Made by a program: the position numbers and the translations under genes. Below are positions 14,801 through 22,058 of a DNA stretch of 33,538 nt, in pieces. Positions within the stretch are counted from its first letter, which is position 1; each line of letters starts with the position of its first letter. The DNA is from a bacterium (lineage in GTDB: Bacteria; Krumholzibacteriota; Krumholzibacteriia; LZORAL124-64-63). The notes under the pieces are model-generated. The model ran no database searches and was not told the DNA's origin. It was given only the letters and a program-made list of their open reading frames with translations. The DNA lies in assembly GCA_024229695.1 (NCBI GenBank), contig JAAESD010000212.1:1-33538 (forward strand). Direction: 5' to 3'.

Positions 14801-15970
14801 ACGGATATATGGATGAGCAAGCCTCCTAAAAACGCAGGACAAAGTAGTAAATGGATACTTGGCCAATTGCTACTAGCTTCAGATGCTGAATTCATTGCTA
14901 TTCATCCGACATATTCAAATTATCGTAAATTGATAGCTCAGTTTTGTCTGCTTGGCGATCCTCTGATGGTTGTTGATTGTGGCTCACCAGATTTGTATGT
15001 CACCCAGGATGGTCAGCCGGTAATTGACGGCCAGCAGGTCTCAGTTGGCCAATCGAATGAGATTACTCTGGAACTTGTTGCAGCAGATGAGGCTGGAGTT
15101 GACAGGATTTATATCTCTGATTCCCAGGGTAGTGATTTATCTGAATATATGATTGAGACTACACCTGATACTATTTTCTACGACGAAGTATTTGGTACAA
15201 CCAATGGTCACTTCATAGTCAGTAGCCAAAGTGATCAGGTCAGGACCTGGGAAATCAATCTGCCAGTAAACCCATTTGATCATGAAGTTATTATTGATGT
15301 GTACGATAGTGCAGATGCTGCAGACAGTTTTGAGCACTCAACATTTACGTTGAGTTTTCCTGTATCTCACAACCTGACACTTGCTGGTGAACCATTTGAC
15401 CCGGAAGGGTTTTCAATACCTGAAGGATCCGTTCTGGATTTCAACGGTCAGGCTACTATTGCTGCTTGGATTTCTGAAGATGCCGAGTTACAACTCACAG
15501 GCCAAAACTTGTTGTTGAGTAACGAAAATATTACGAGAGTCGATGGTCACACTGTGGAGTTTAACTTTGATGTTGAACTACCTGTGTTGGCTGAAGCAAA
15601 TGACCGGTCAGTGATTTTGTCGATTGATGGCTATGCAACTGAGATGATTATTGAATATTTTGATAACAGCAGTTTGTCTGTTCTCCCAGGAATTGGCGCA
15701 TTCCCTAATCCAACTTCAGGCTCCACAAGATTCGTGTTTAACTCCGCTGATTTATCAGCAGATGGCAGGATTGTTATTTGGGATGTAGCTGGCAACCAGA
15801 TTGCTGCATTACCATTTTCAGCACCTGGAAACGATGCTGAATCTGTTGTGATTCCGTGGGATGGTCGTGATAGCAGAGGTGATACGATTGCCAACGGAGT
15901 TTACCTCTATAGGGCTGAACTTTTTAATGGTGTAGCCAGCGAGATGCAAAAACTGGTGGTGATGCATTGA
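11831..15970 (+). CDS. secreted gingipain-like (peptidase C25) protein with FlgD-like/T9SS-like C-terminal domain
   Basis: 1379 residues. ATG 11831 has AAGGGG nine bases upstream and opens a signal peptide (MSRIIFSILFFTIF...LTA); an ATG at 11810 lacks a ribosome binding site. The N-terminal half has prodomain-like beta-sandwich segments (SGFVPGGLPKEPTLPVTG, DGDDYFVFFG). The caspase-like C25 domain spans about 640-1060: VDLFVITHPNF, WAVQLVGDA, ILIGRFPCNS, then catalytic H896 in RYQGHAND and C937 in FGFGCHIST. Residues 1293-1379 form a FlgD-like domain (NPTSGSTRF, IWDVAGN, WDGRDSRG, NGVYLYRAE), the type used as a secretion or anchoring tail in FCB bacteria. It could be a surface protease or a PorU-like sortase; no other T9SS genes are in the window. 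The stop overlaps the murQ start (TTGA). Confidence 0.85.
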   Translation: MSRIIFSILFFTIFVASGLTAQVVVTESSNESLRLVVNVPEIEWDQSSKNGITLNEPSISGFVPGGLPKEPTLPVTGRWIIIPDGKEATLSEISSTWKPAQRFLVTPNATPVMREGEDGENWLGQELLLPGELPVSGKLFEPTTRKNNSLVSGVKLGEPVRWRGRLIQPLTIVPLDVSADGYARAKLVSGEYEIRFRESKLADKSFSTSGDAQFSSMFINPELLDQPGLSTGRAQLEYSNRNLLAPEVRLPVTDSRLHRVTASSLKNYGLLDVPGLMENQIRLYKRRYNEATPESYTEIEVPIKMVGDGDTFDGDDYFVFFGLRLRDDPDAGDPLETYNPTGNDPVNNGNIYYLSASDPEETWARMENVSLSPATGDPLASYRRVELMHEDNAYAYRPYNRNVDRNRWNARVDSDVNVSIPVYNPVEGADNVRLTAELFSFADTPRQIEIWFGDGSEGAPLITRSVVHSGTQYDSGSVLSSDLLVSGLRLKCNRSGYSTILAYLNKFTVEYDARFEVVGDRLDFNCGAEAGLVPVELTGFVNDRISLFELTDPHNPINVELDAGNILPDGDNFKVSINADNQGGESSVYYAVGGDPANAIFPFSYNRASIIENPVDPTLFPSEVDLFVITHPNFSTALEPWIQHRIDMSGGDLVIQVMDVHSVYDWFGGGIKTPEAIRRAIQFAKNQNGVWAVQLVGDANENVRSLGDTDLRDWIPSRWHCWSYGSYANEMLPSDKWFVVAEPGEDFPLDTGSPAEILIGRFPCNSADQLTAMVDKVIVFETAPSDAAWKKRGLFLADDAWSSGYGAYSSSTTYVEDEDIFEEEERHAAQQWSYVAGSKLDSVRVFLEDTLGPLVDPPGSPTRDASDFRDHCYEFVYPGLFDRIDAGASVFRYQGHANDYLLAHENIIQDTPVTRIRVDTSDMNNTNKPWIFFGFGCHISTWAKDGADMTTGLPSLAEKMLLLDGSGAVATYASSGYEFSGSNGTYSRVLTDIWMSKPPKNAGQSSKWILGQLLLASDAEFIAIHPTYSNYRKLIAQFCLLGDPLMVVDCGSPDLYVTQDGQPVIDGQQVSVGQSNEITLELVAADEAGVDRIYISDSQGSDLSEYMIETTPDTIFYDEVFGTTNGHFIVSSQSDQVRTWEINLPVNPFDHEVIIDVYDSADAADSFEHSTFTLSFPVSHNLTLAGEPFDPEGFSIPEGSVLDFNGQATIAAWISEDAELQLTGQNLLLSNENITRVDGHTVEFNFDVELPVLAEANDRSVILSIDGYATEMIIEYFDNSSLSVLPGIGAFPNPTSGSTRFVFNSADLSADGRIVIWDVAGNQIAALPFSAPGNDAESVVIPWDGRDSRGDTIANGVYLYRAELFNGVASEMQKLVVMH

Positions 15971-16884
15971 GTCATGAATTGCATAAGTTGTTGCAATCGT
16001 TGACAACAGAGCAGCCTAATGAAGCGACTGAAGAGATCGACCTGGTTGATTCAGAGTCAATTATGCAGTTGATTCACCTGCAGGACAGAGTGGCATTTGA
16101 TGCCGTTAATTCAATTATTCCCGCACTGTCAGAGTTGGCCTCAGATGTTGCTGATCGATGGCAAAATGGTGGCCGAATTATTTATGTTGGCGCAGGGACA
16201 AGTGGCAGACTGGGGGTACTGGATGCTGCAGAATTACCTCCAACTTATTCAACTGATCCTGAAAGAGCTATTGGAGTAATTGCTGGTGGAAAAGAGTCTG
16301 TATTTTTGTCGCGAGAAGGTGCTGAAGATAAACCAGAAGATGCAGTGAATGCTATCAAGCAGCTTGATGTCTGCAACAAAGATTCGGTGATTGGAATCAG
16401 CGCAAGTTTCAGGACCCCTTTTGCAATTGCCGGACTGCAGGAAGCTCACACCAGAGGAGCTCTTACCGGTTATCTGGTGTGCAATCAACCAGTCGATTCG
16501 ATGCCATGGCTGGATCATATGATAGTGGCTGAGACCGGTTCTGAAGCAATTACAGGTTCTACTAGAATGAAAGCAGCACTTGCTCAGAAGATGATGCTGA
16601 CAATGTTTTCAACAACAGTAATGGTGCTGTCTGGCAAAGTTTTTGGCAATCTTATGGTCGACATGAAGATGACCAGTGCCAAGCTTGAGGAAAGAGCAAC
16701 TCAACTGGTAATGAGTCTTGGAGATGTAGAATACATCGATGCAAAAACTGCTCTTGAAAAATCATTTGGAAATGTAAAAACAGCTGTAGTGATGTTGCGA
16801 AAAAAAATCGATTTGGCAGATGCAGAAGAGGAACTGGCTGCTTGTGATGGTCGTCTGCGAAAAGTTCTGGAGACATTGGAATGA
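15967..16884 (+). CDS. murQ: N-acetylmuramic acid 6-phosphate etherase
   Basis: Removes the lactyl ether from MurNAc-6-phosphate to give GlcNAc-6-phosphate and D-lactate, in the cytoplasm, during cell-wall recycling. 305 residues with a SIS domain. Hallmarks are YVGAGTSGRLGVLDAAELPP (about 75-94), VFLSREGAED, GISASFRTPF, and the family signature GSTRMKAALAQKMMLTM followed by GNLMVDMKMTSAKLEERA. The start is TTG 15967, overlapping the protease stop as TTGA, with GGTGGTG about five bases upstream. The stop overlaps anmK (ATGA). The pairing with anmK is a classic recycling arrangement; coupling to an upstream surface protease is not. Confidence 0.95.
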   Translation: MSHELHKLLQSLTTEQPNEATEEIDLVDSESIMQLIHLQDRVAFDAVNSIIPALSELASDVADRWQNGGRIIYVGAGTSGRLGVLDAAELPPTYSTDPERAIGVIAGGKESVFLSREGAEDKPEDAVNAIKQLDVCNKDSVIGISASFRTPFAIAGLQEAHTRGALTGYLVCNQPVDSMPWLDHMIVAETGSEAITGSTRMKAALAQKMMLTMFSTTVMVLSGKVFGNLMVDMKMTSAKLEERATQLVMSLGDVEYIDAKTALEKSFGNVKTAVVMLRKKIDLADAEEELAACDGRLRKVLETLE

Positions 16885-18014
16885 AAAACCTTCCCGAACA
16901 CCTCAACCATGTTCCTGATCAAGGTAGTGTTATTGGTGTGGGGGTATCCAGTGGCACAAGCTGTGATGGAATCGATGTTGCAATAGTGAAATTCAGCTGG
17001 AATAACCTTGATTATAAAGTCGAAGAGTCCAATTTCATTTGTTACGAATATCCCGAAGTACTAAGAGAAAAATTGTTGAAAGTATCTGCCGGGAAACCAG
17101 TGTCTGCATCAGATCTTACAAATCTTGAGCACCAGATATCCAACTGTTTTGCAGATGCAGTAGTTCAGATAATCGAAAAATTTCCAACAAATCCTGACTA
17201 TGTTGTAACTCATGGGCAAACAGTTGCTCACCTGGGTGATCTTGGAACTATGCAGCTTGGTAATCCTGCTGTTATTGCCAATAGGACAGGCCTTTGGACT
17301 GTTGGAAATCTGCGTTTGGCCGATGTTGCAGCTGGGGGACAGGGAGCTCCAATACTCCCGATATGTGATCAGTTATTGAGAAGTGGTCCATCGCCTTTAA
17401 TTATTCTGAATCTTGGTGGTGTTGCCAATGCTACACTGCTGACCAGTTCTGGAGTGGAAGCTTTTGACATCGGCCCAGCGAATGCATTGCTCGATGGAAT
17501 TTGGCAACAGAACAATCAATCCAGGTATGATGTTGGTGGCACTGTTGGTGCCAAAGGTGCAATTAATCCAGTAGATGTTCAGAGTTTATTGGCATTGATT
17601 AAAACTGTTGTAAATGGTTCCAGCTTGCATAAAGACGATGTTGGCAGTCAGTTGCTGTCGCTTTGGAAGCCGGAAAATTCTGATCTTGCCGATATGATGG
17701 CTGCTGCTACTGAAGCAACAGCATTACATATTTCATCAATTTTGAACGAAAAAGATGCTGAAAAGATATATGTTTCAGGTGGTGGCTGGCATAATAAATT
17801 GCTGATTTCCAGACTCACTAAGCATCTGCAGGTACCACTGTTTAGTATTGATGATTTTCATGAAAACAAGGTTAATGTCGATAGTAGAGAAGCAGTTGAT
17901 TTTGCTCTTCTGGGACATCTGTGGTTTAGAGGTATTTCTGCTGGATTGAAGGCTGTTACAGGCGCCAAAACTGATACAATTGCTGGGGCATTATGGCCAC
18001 CAGTTCAGGGGTAG
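16881..18014 (+). CDS. anmK: anhydro-N-acetylmuramic acid kinase
   Basis: Phosphorylates and opens 1,6-anhydroMurNAc to MurNAc-6-phosphate, the substrate of MurQ. 377 residues, the normal length. The nucleotide-binding start reads GVGVSSGTSCDGIDVAIV (family GLMSGTSxDG), followed by VTHGQTVAHLG, MQLGNPAVIA, DVAAGGQGAPI, NLGGVANATLL, FDIGPANALLD and YVSGGGWHNKLL, all typical. ATG 16881 overlaps the murQ stop. The first 17 residues before GVGVSSG are somewhat longer than usual. Substrate would come from lytic transglycosylases such as MltG and the downstream SpoIID-like lipoprotein. Confidence 0.95.
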   Translation: MKNLPEHLNHVPDQGSVIGVGVSSGTSCDGIDVAIVKFSWNNLDYKVEESNFICYEYPEVLREKLLKVSAGKPVSASDLTNLEHQISNCFADAVVQIIEKFPTNPDYVVTHGQTVAHLGDLGTMQLGNPAVIANRTGLWTVGNLRLADVAAGGQGAPILPICDQLLRSGPSPLIILNLGGVANATLLTSSGVEAFDIGPANALLDGIWQQNNQSRYDVGGTVGAKGAINPVDVQSLLALIKTVVNGSSLHKDDVGSQLLSLWKPENSDLADMMAAATEATALHISSILNEKDAEKIYVSGGGWHNKLLISRLTKHLQVPLFSIDDFHENKVNVDSREAVDFALLGHLWFRGISAGLKAVTGAKTDTIAGALWPPVQG

Positions 18015-18016
18015 CA

Positions 18017-19342
18017 ATGCGATATTGGGTTTCAATTATTTTATTGATAATAGTTTTAAGTGGTTGTGCTGCAAGGCATCGTGGTGAACCTACTAAATCT
18101 TCAGCGTCAAATTATTCGTTAGCTGCACCTGACATGTTAAGAATTGGTCTGGCTCAGCACAGAATGAAAGTAGTTATTGAAGTCAAGCAGGATGCCCTTT
18201 TATTGGCGATGAATGATCGCTCGCAGATTTGTACTCTTACGGGAAATGTTGAGTTAAATCTCACTGATTCAGGCATAGCCTGGAGGAGTGAATCTGACTC
18301 AGGGTTTAATACTACTGGTCTGATTGTAATGCCTCTTAACCCTGCCAGTAAATTAATATGGGATGAAATCCCATATCCTGGCGAATTCTTGATTCAGAAG
18401 CGTGGACAGGGCCTGACACTTATCAATATTGTTGGACTTGAACAATATCTCAGAGGTGTTGTCCCCTGGGAAATCGGCAGGCCGGGGCTAACTGGAATGG
18501 CTGCACTTGAAGCTCAGTCTATTGCTGCAAGAACCTATAGCATTGCCAATTTGAAGAACCGAGAAGAGATCGGTTTCGATATGTGGGCAGACGTTAGAGA
18601 TCAAGTTTACCGCGGCCATAGCGGACTGGATTTATTATGCGATAAAGCGATATCCAATACTAAAGGATTGATATTACGAAGTGGTGGGCAAATCGTCGAA
18701 GCATACTACTGTTCAACATGTGGTGGGAAAACCAGTAACATCAATCAGGTATGGGCAAAAGAGTCCAAGCCATATCTCGTATCACACCCTGATGGTCCTG
18801 CAGGAGATTATCACTGTTCAGCATCAAAGTATTCAAAATGGGAAACTGTATTTAACGGTGGGGAGATTGATCAAACTTTATTGATTACATTGCCAGAATA
18901 TATTGAGTGGCTGGAGGCTTCAGAATTACGCAAAAAATGGGCTGGAAAGTACTTTATTCCGGCATCTCCTGGTTCTGATCCAATGACTCCTGGCAGGCTG
19001 AAGAACATATCAATTCAATCGCGAACAGCATCTGGGCGTGTTGCTAAGCTGGCTGTTGTTACAGACGCGGGCAAATATATTGTATGTGGTGACAGAACAC
19101 GATGGGTCCTTGCTCCACCAAGCGGTAGGTTTTCTATCTTGAAGAGTGCCTGGTTTGATGTTCATTTAAGTCGTGACGCAGAGGGCAGGCCAGACCAGGT
19201 GACTTTAAAAGGTAGAGGTTTTGGTCATGGTATTGGTATGTGCCAGACTGGAGCTTTGGGAATGGCAGCCAAAGGAATATCCTATAAGCAGATTTTAAAA
19301 CACTATTATCCCGGTTCTTCAATAGAACAGGCATGGAAATAA
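18017..19342 (+). CDS. SpoIID/LytB-domain lipoprotein (probable peptidoglycan lytic transglycosylase)
   Basis: 441 residues. ATG 18017, two bases after the anmK stop with CAGGGG five bases upstream, is preferred over an in-frame ATG at 17993 because it opens a lipoprotein signal (MRYWVSIILLIIVLSGC, lipidated C17). The SpoIID domain has LEQYLRGVVPWEIGRPG (likely catalytic glutamate E152), LEAQSIAARTYSIAN, VEAYYCSTCGGKTSN and a C-terminal GRGFGHGIGMCQTGALGMA. SpoIID of Bacillus cleaves denuded glycan to anhydroMurNAc ends during engulfment; homologues in diderm non-sporulators act in division or wall remodelling. Placing it after murQ-anmK supports a role in making the anhydro sugars that those enzymes consume. 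Confidence 0.92.
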   Translation: MRYWVSIILLIIVLSGCAARHRGEPTKSSASNYSLAAPDMLRIGLAQHRMKVVIEVKQDALLLAMNDRSQICTLTGNVELNLTDSGIAWRSESDSGFNTTGLIVMPLNPASKLIWDEIPYPGEFLIQKRGQGLTLINIVGLEQYLRGVVPWEIGRPGLTGMAALEAQSIAARTYSIANLKNREEIGFDMWADVRDQVYRGHSGLDLLCDKAISNTKGLILRSGGQIVEAYYCSTCGGKTSNINQVWAKESKPYLVSHPDGPAGDYHCSASKYSKWETVFNGGEIDQTLLITLPEYIEWLEASELRKKWAGKYFIPASPGSDPMTPGRLKNISIQSRTASGRVAKLAVVTDAGKYIVCGDRTRWVLAPPSGRFSILKSAWFDVHLSRDAEGRPDQVTLKGRGFGHGIGMCQTGALGMAAKGISYKQILKHYYPGSSIEQAWK

Positions 19343-19365
19343 GGGGTAAAATATTGTATGCCGGG

Positions 19366-19394
19366 TTGACACCGGAACTTGAGGTTACTATATT
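19366..19394 (+). promoter_or_regulatory. near-consensus promoter of tRNA-Asp
   Basis: TTGACA (19366-19371), 17 bases, TATATT (19389-19394). Transcription should begin near 19401, about 12 bases before the mature tRNA. Confidence 0.85.
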
Positions 19395-19412
19395 CTGCGC
19401 TTCTGATACTGC

Positions 19413-19490
19413 GGGGGCGTAGTTCAGTCTGGTTAGAACGCCGGCCTGTCAAGCCGGAGGTCGCGAGTTCGAGTCTCGTCGCTCCCGCCA
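19413..19490 (+). tRNA. tRNA-Asp (anticodon GTC)
   Basis: Acceptor GGGGGCG/CGCTCCC (one G-U), D-stem GTTC/GAAC, anticodon stem CCGGC/GCCGG with loop CTGTCAA (anticodon GTC at 19448-19450), T-stem GCGAG/CTCGT with TTCGAGT loop, discriminator G and encoded CCA. The GUC anticodon is a known substrate for queuosine modification; queE and queC are about 4 kb downstream. Confidence 0.97.
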
Positions 19491-19497
19491 TCAGATA

Positions 19498-19529
19498 AAC
19501 CTGCCACTTTTTAAAGTGTCGGGTTTTTT
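19498..19529 (+). terminator. rho-independent terminator after tRNA-Asp
   Basis: AACCTGCCACTTT pairs with AAAGTGTCGGGTT (one mismatch, one G-U) around a two-to-four-base loop and runs into a tract of T ending near 19529. Confidence 0.85.
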
Positions 19530-19644
19530 GTTTAGTAACACTTTTCTCATTATGCGATTTTCGTATATAATATATTGATATATCATATATGGTTAAAATA
19601 GATGCAAATAAACGAGAATAAGTTACTATTTTATGTATTACCCC

Positions 19645-19674
19645 TTGATTAACCTGTATTTAGTGTGATATAAT
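19645..19674 (+). promoter_or_regulatory. promoter of the third SFGxVK secreted-protein gene
   Basis: TTGATT (19645-19650), 18 bases, perfect TATAAT (19669-19674). The leader (about 19681-19744) has a hairpin TCGTC-N6-GACGA (19692-19707). Upstream, 19530-19640 is very AT-rich and holds a 10-bp palindrome TGATATATCA (19576-19585); I see no gene there. Confidence 0.7.
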
Positions 19675-19744
19675 GCCTCCCAAAGCTAACTTCGTCGTAA
19701 TTGACGAGACAACTACTGTAAACATGCAACTTCGGGGGGAACCG

Positions 19745-20263
19745 ATGAAAAAGCTGTTTTTATTTATTGCTGCAATGATTGTAGCAATGCCTGTTCTAGT
19801 TCAAGCTGACTCAATTGGTGTCTATTTTGATACTGATGGAACCAGCAATTTTTTACTGAGTGATGAGTTTGTTAATGAAGCTTATGTAGTCGTATTTGCT
19901 GAAAGTATGATTGCAGGAGCTGCATTTAAACTGACTATGGATCCTCACCAGTCTCTGCTGAACACAGTTTACCCAGCAGGGCTTCAAATTGGTGAACCAT
20001 TGACTGGTGTTGAACTTGGAATGACTGACCCAGTTGTTGGTTATTACAATAACCCAGCTGTTGTAGCTACTTTGACTTTGATGACTGTTAATTTTGGTGA
20101 GCTCACTAATCTTAATATTGTCACACACCCAGCTTATGAAAGTGTTATTTATGCAGATCACACTGGTGTAGTGTTTGATGCTGATGGACTTAGTGCTGTT
20201 CTTAGTGCTACAGTCTCAAATGACTCTGCCAGCTTTGGTGAAGTTAAGAACTTGTTCCGCTAG
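19745..20263 (+). CDS. small secreted protein with SFGxVK C-terminal tail (paralogue 3)
   Basis: 172 residues, function unknown. ATG 19745 has GGGGGGAA three to four bases upstream; the longer frame from 19673 begins at the -10 box and cannot be right. The signal peptide covers about 1-21 (MKKLFLFIAAMIVAMPVLVQA). The mature part begins SIGVYFDTDG, matching the GLYFD/GLYAD starts of the two earlier paralogues, continues as a predicted beta-sandwich (YVVVFAE, AAFKLTM, AVVATLTLMTV), and ends with SFGEVKNLFR. It lacks the AAAWAL block, so only the two ends are shared. It has its own promoter and terminator and stands alone between tRNA-Asp and the M49-like gene. Confidence 0.8.
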   Translation: MKKLFLFIAAMIVAMPVLVQADSIGVYFDTDGTSNFLLSDEFVNEAYVVVFAESMIAGAAFKLTMDPHQSLLNTVYPAGLQIGEPLTGVELGMTDPVVGYYNNPAVVATLTLMTVNFGELTNLNIVTHPAYESVIYADHTGVVFDADGLSAVLSATVSNDSASFGEVKNLFR

Positions 20264-20285
20264 ATCATCTGCAGCGTGAGCTCGG

Positions 20286-20318
20286 AAAAAGAGGCCGGTT
20301 AACCCGGTCTCTTTTTTT
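20286..20318 (+). terminator. rho-independent terminator
   Basis: AAAAAGAGGCCGG, loop TTAAC, CCGGTCTC, then seven T (one G-U pair). The flanking A and T runs could let it act in both directions. It ends the third secreted-protein transcript. Confidence 0.9.
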
Positions 20319-20383
20319 GTGGAATATTGTACACATATGGTGCTAAATTGTATTTAATCAATAATTCAAAACGGGGAGGCATC

Positions 20384-22009
20384 ATGCCAAAATCAATTTC
20401 ATTTGTACTGCCACTGTTGCTGGCAATGGTTTTAGTTATGTTCAGTGGCTGTTCAGAAACAACTACTGAGATAGAGAAACGTGTCAGTGAGTATGCACCA
20501 ACTACAATAACAGGTGATGTAGATAATCTCAGCCAATCAGAGCAGGAAGTTCTGGAAAAGCTGGTTGAAGCTAGTAAAATTATGCACTCCATTTTTATTA
20601 CTCAAGCATGTCCAGATTATTCTGAAATCAGGAAAGAAATTGTCAGTAATGGTTCAGAGGCTGCTTTGAAATATTTTGAAATTAATGTTGGACCGTGGGA
20701 TCGTAGACATCATTTCGAACCATTTTATGGTGAACGTCAGCACCCTGAAGGTGCTAATTATTATCCCCAGGATTTAACTGATGCAGAAAAAGATCTAATT
20801 CGTGACTCAAGTAATGGACTTGATGGCTTGTTTACTATGGTTAGAAGAGATGAACATGGCAGCCTGATTGCAATTCCATACTCTGAGTTTTTTGCAGATA
20901 GACTGAACTCTGCTGCAAAATTACTCAATGAAGCAGCTGATCTTTCAGACAATGATTCCCTGGCAGCATTTCTACGTTCTCGTGCAGAGTCATTTCTCAG
21001 CGATGATTATTTTGAGAGTGATATGCTGTGGATGGATATCGATAGTACTGTAGAGGTAACAATCGGTCCTTATGAAACATATGAAGATGGGATGTTTGGA
21101 TATAAGGCTGCATTTGAATCATTTGTCACAATTGTAGATCCAGTTGAATCTGCTAAATTGAATAAATACAAAAACGAGTTGCCGTGGTTTGAATCAGAGC
21201 TGCCAATTCTGGATGAATACAAAAATATGAATCGTGGCACTGAGTCGCCAATTAGAGTTGTCGATGAAGTTTATACTGCTGGAGATACTAGGTCTGCAGT
21301 TCAGACAATTGCTTTCAATCTTCCCAACGATGAACGTGTGCGAGAGGCAAAAGGGAGCAAAAAGGTTCTGCTGCGTAATGTAATGAACTCAAAGTTCGAG
21401 CATATTTTAACTCCAATCGCTGCAAAACTTCTGGTCCCTGATCAAGCTGCAGATATTGCTGCCGAATCATTCTTTATGCATACTCTTTTTCATGAAATGA
21501 GTCATGGGTTGGGACCTGGAATTATTGAAATCGATGGTCGAAAAACTGAAGTAAGGCTTGAACTTAAGGAGCTTTACAGTGCACTTGAAGAAGCAAAAGC
21601 TGATGCAATGGGGCCATGGTGTATCTTCAAGCTACAGCCAAAAGGGTATTTCCCGGAATCTATTTATAGGCAACAGGCAGTGACTTTCCTTGCTGGATTG
21701 TTCCGCTCTGTTCGCTTTGGTATATCCGAAGCTCACGGTAGTGCAAATGCGATTCAGTTTAACTACCTGATGGAGCGCGAAGTTATTTCTGTTGAAGATG
21801 GCTTATTCAGCATTGATGTAGATGCATTTCCTGCAGCTTTGGATGAGCTCGTTGCTGAGATTCTGACTATTCAGGCTGAAGGCAACTACGATGCAGCCAA
21901 AAATTTTAGCGACAAATATAGTGTTATGCCTGACTGCCTGGCTACTGGGCTGGCGCAGTTGGATGGTGTTCCTGTAGACTTGTTACCGGAGTATCGCTGG
22001 GCTAAATAA
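20384..22009 (+). CDS. M49 (dipeptidyl peptidase III)-like zinc metallopeptidase, lipoprotein
   Basis: 541 residues. ATG 20384 (GGGGAGG four bases upstream) opens a lipoprotein signal ending MFSGC (C23). The zinc site reads LFHEMSHGLGPG with H370-E371-M372-S373-H374, and the second motif is LEEAKADAMG with E402, E403 and D407. Classical DPP III enzymes have a hexapeptide HExxGH plus EECRAE; the pentapeptide HExSH form is known from Caldithrix abyssi DPP III, and this protein fits that branch. The family removes dipeptides from short peptides. A lipidated, extracytoplasmic M49 protein suggests peptide foraging. It stands as a single gene and converges on another lipoprotein gene. The peptidase assignment is strong; exact specificity is inferred. 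Confidence 0.82.
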   Translation: MPKSISFVLPLLLAMVLVMFSGCSETTTEIEKRVSEYAPTTITGDVDNLSQSEQEVLEKLVEASKIMHSIFITQACPDYSEIRKEIVSNGSEAALKYFEINVGPWDRRHHFEPFYGERQHPEGANYYPQDLTDAEKDLIRDSSNGLDGLFTMVRRDEHGSLIAIPYSEFFADRLNSAAKLLNEAADLSDNDSLAAFLRSRAESFLSDDYFESDMLWMDIDSTVEVTIGPYETYEDGMFGYKAAFESFVTIVDPVESAKLNKYKNELPWFESELPILDEYKNMNRGTESPIRVVDEVYTAGDTRSAVQTIAFNLPNDERVREAKGSKKVLLRNVMNSKFEHILTPIAAKLLVPDQAADIAAESFFMHTLFHEMSHGLGPGIIEIDGRKTEVRLELKELYSALEEAKADAMGPWCIFKLQPKGYFPESIYRQQAVTFLAGLFRSVRFGISEAHGSANAIQFNYLMEREVISVEDGLFSIDVDAFPAALDELVAEILTIQAEGNYDAAKNFSDKYSVMPDCLATGLAQLDGVPVDLLPEYRWAK

Positions 22010-22023
22010 TTGAAAGCTTGTAG

Positions 22024-22058
22024 TGGGGTGTCCAGTTACGGACACCCCATATTTTATT
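22024..22058. terminator. bidirectional terminator between convergent genes
   Basis: TGGGGTGTCC, loop AGTTAC, GGACACCCCA: ten pairs. ATATTTTATTTT follows on the plus strand. It lies in the 44-base gap between the M49-like gene and the minus-strand lipoprotein gene and probably serves both. Confidence 0.8.

Noticed and set aside
9126..19490. Segment bounded by two tRNA genes as an integrated genomic island
   Set aside because: No integrase, no direct repeat of either tRNA 3' end, and the base and codon use look like the neighbours by eye.
19306..19491. Minus-strand frame beginning MAGATRLELATSG
   Set aside because: This is the well-known artefact of translating the complement of a tRNA gene (here tRNA-Asp); the rest overlaps the end of the SpoIID-like gene.
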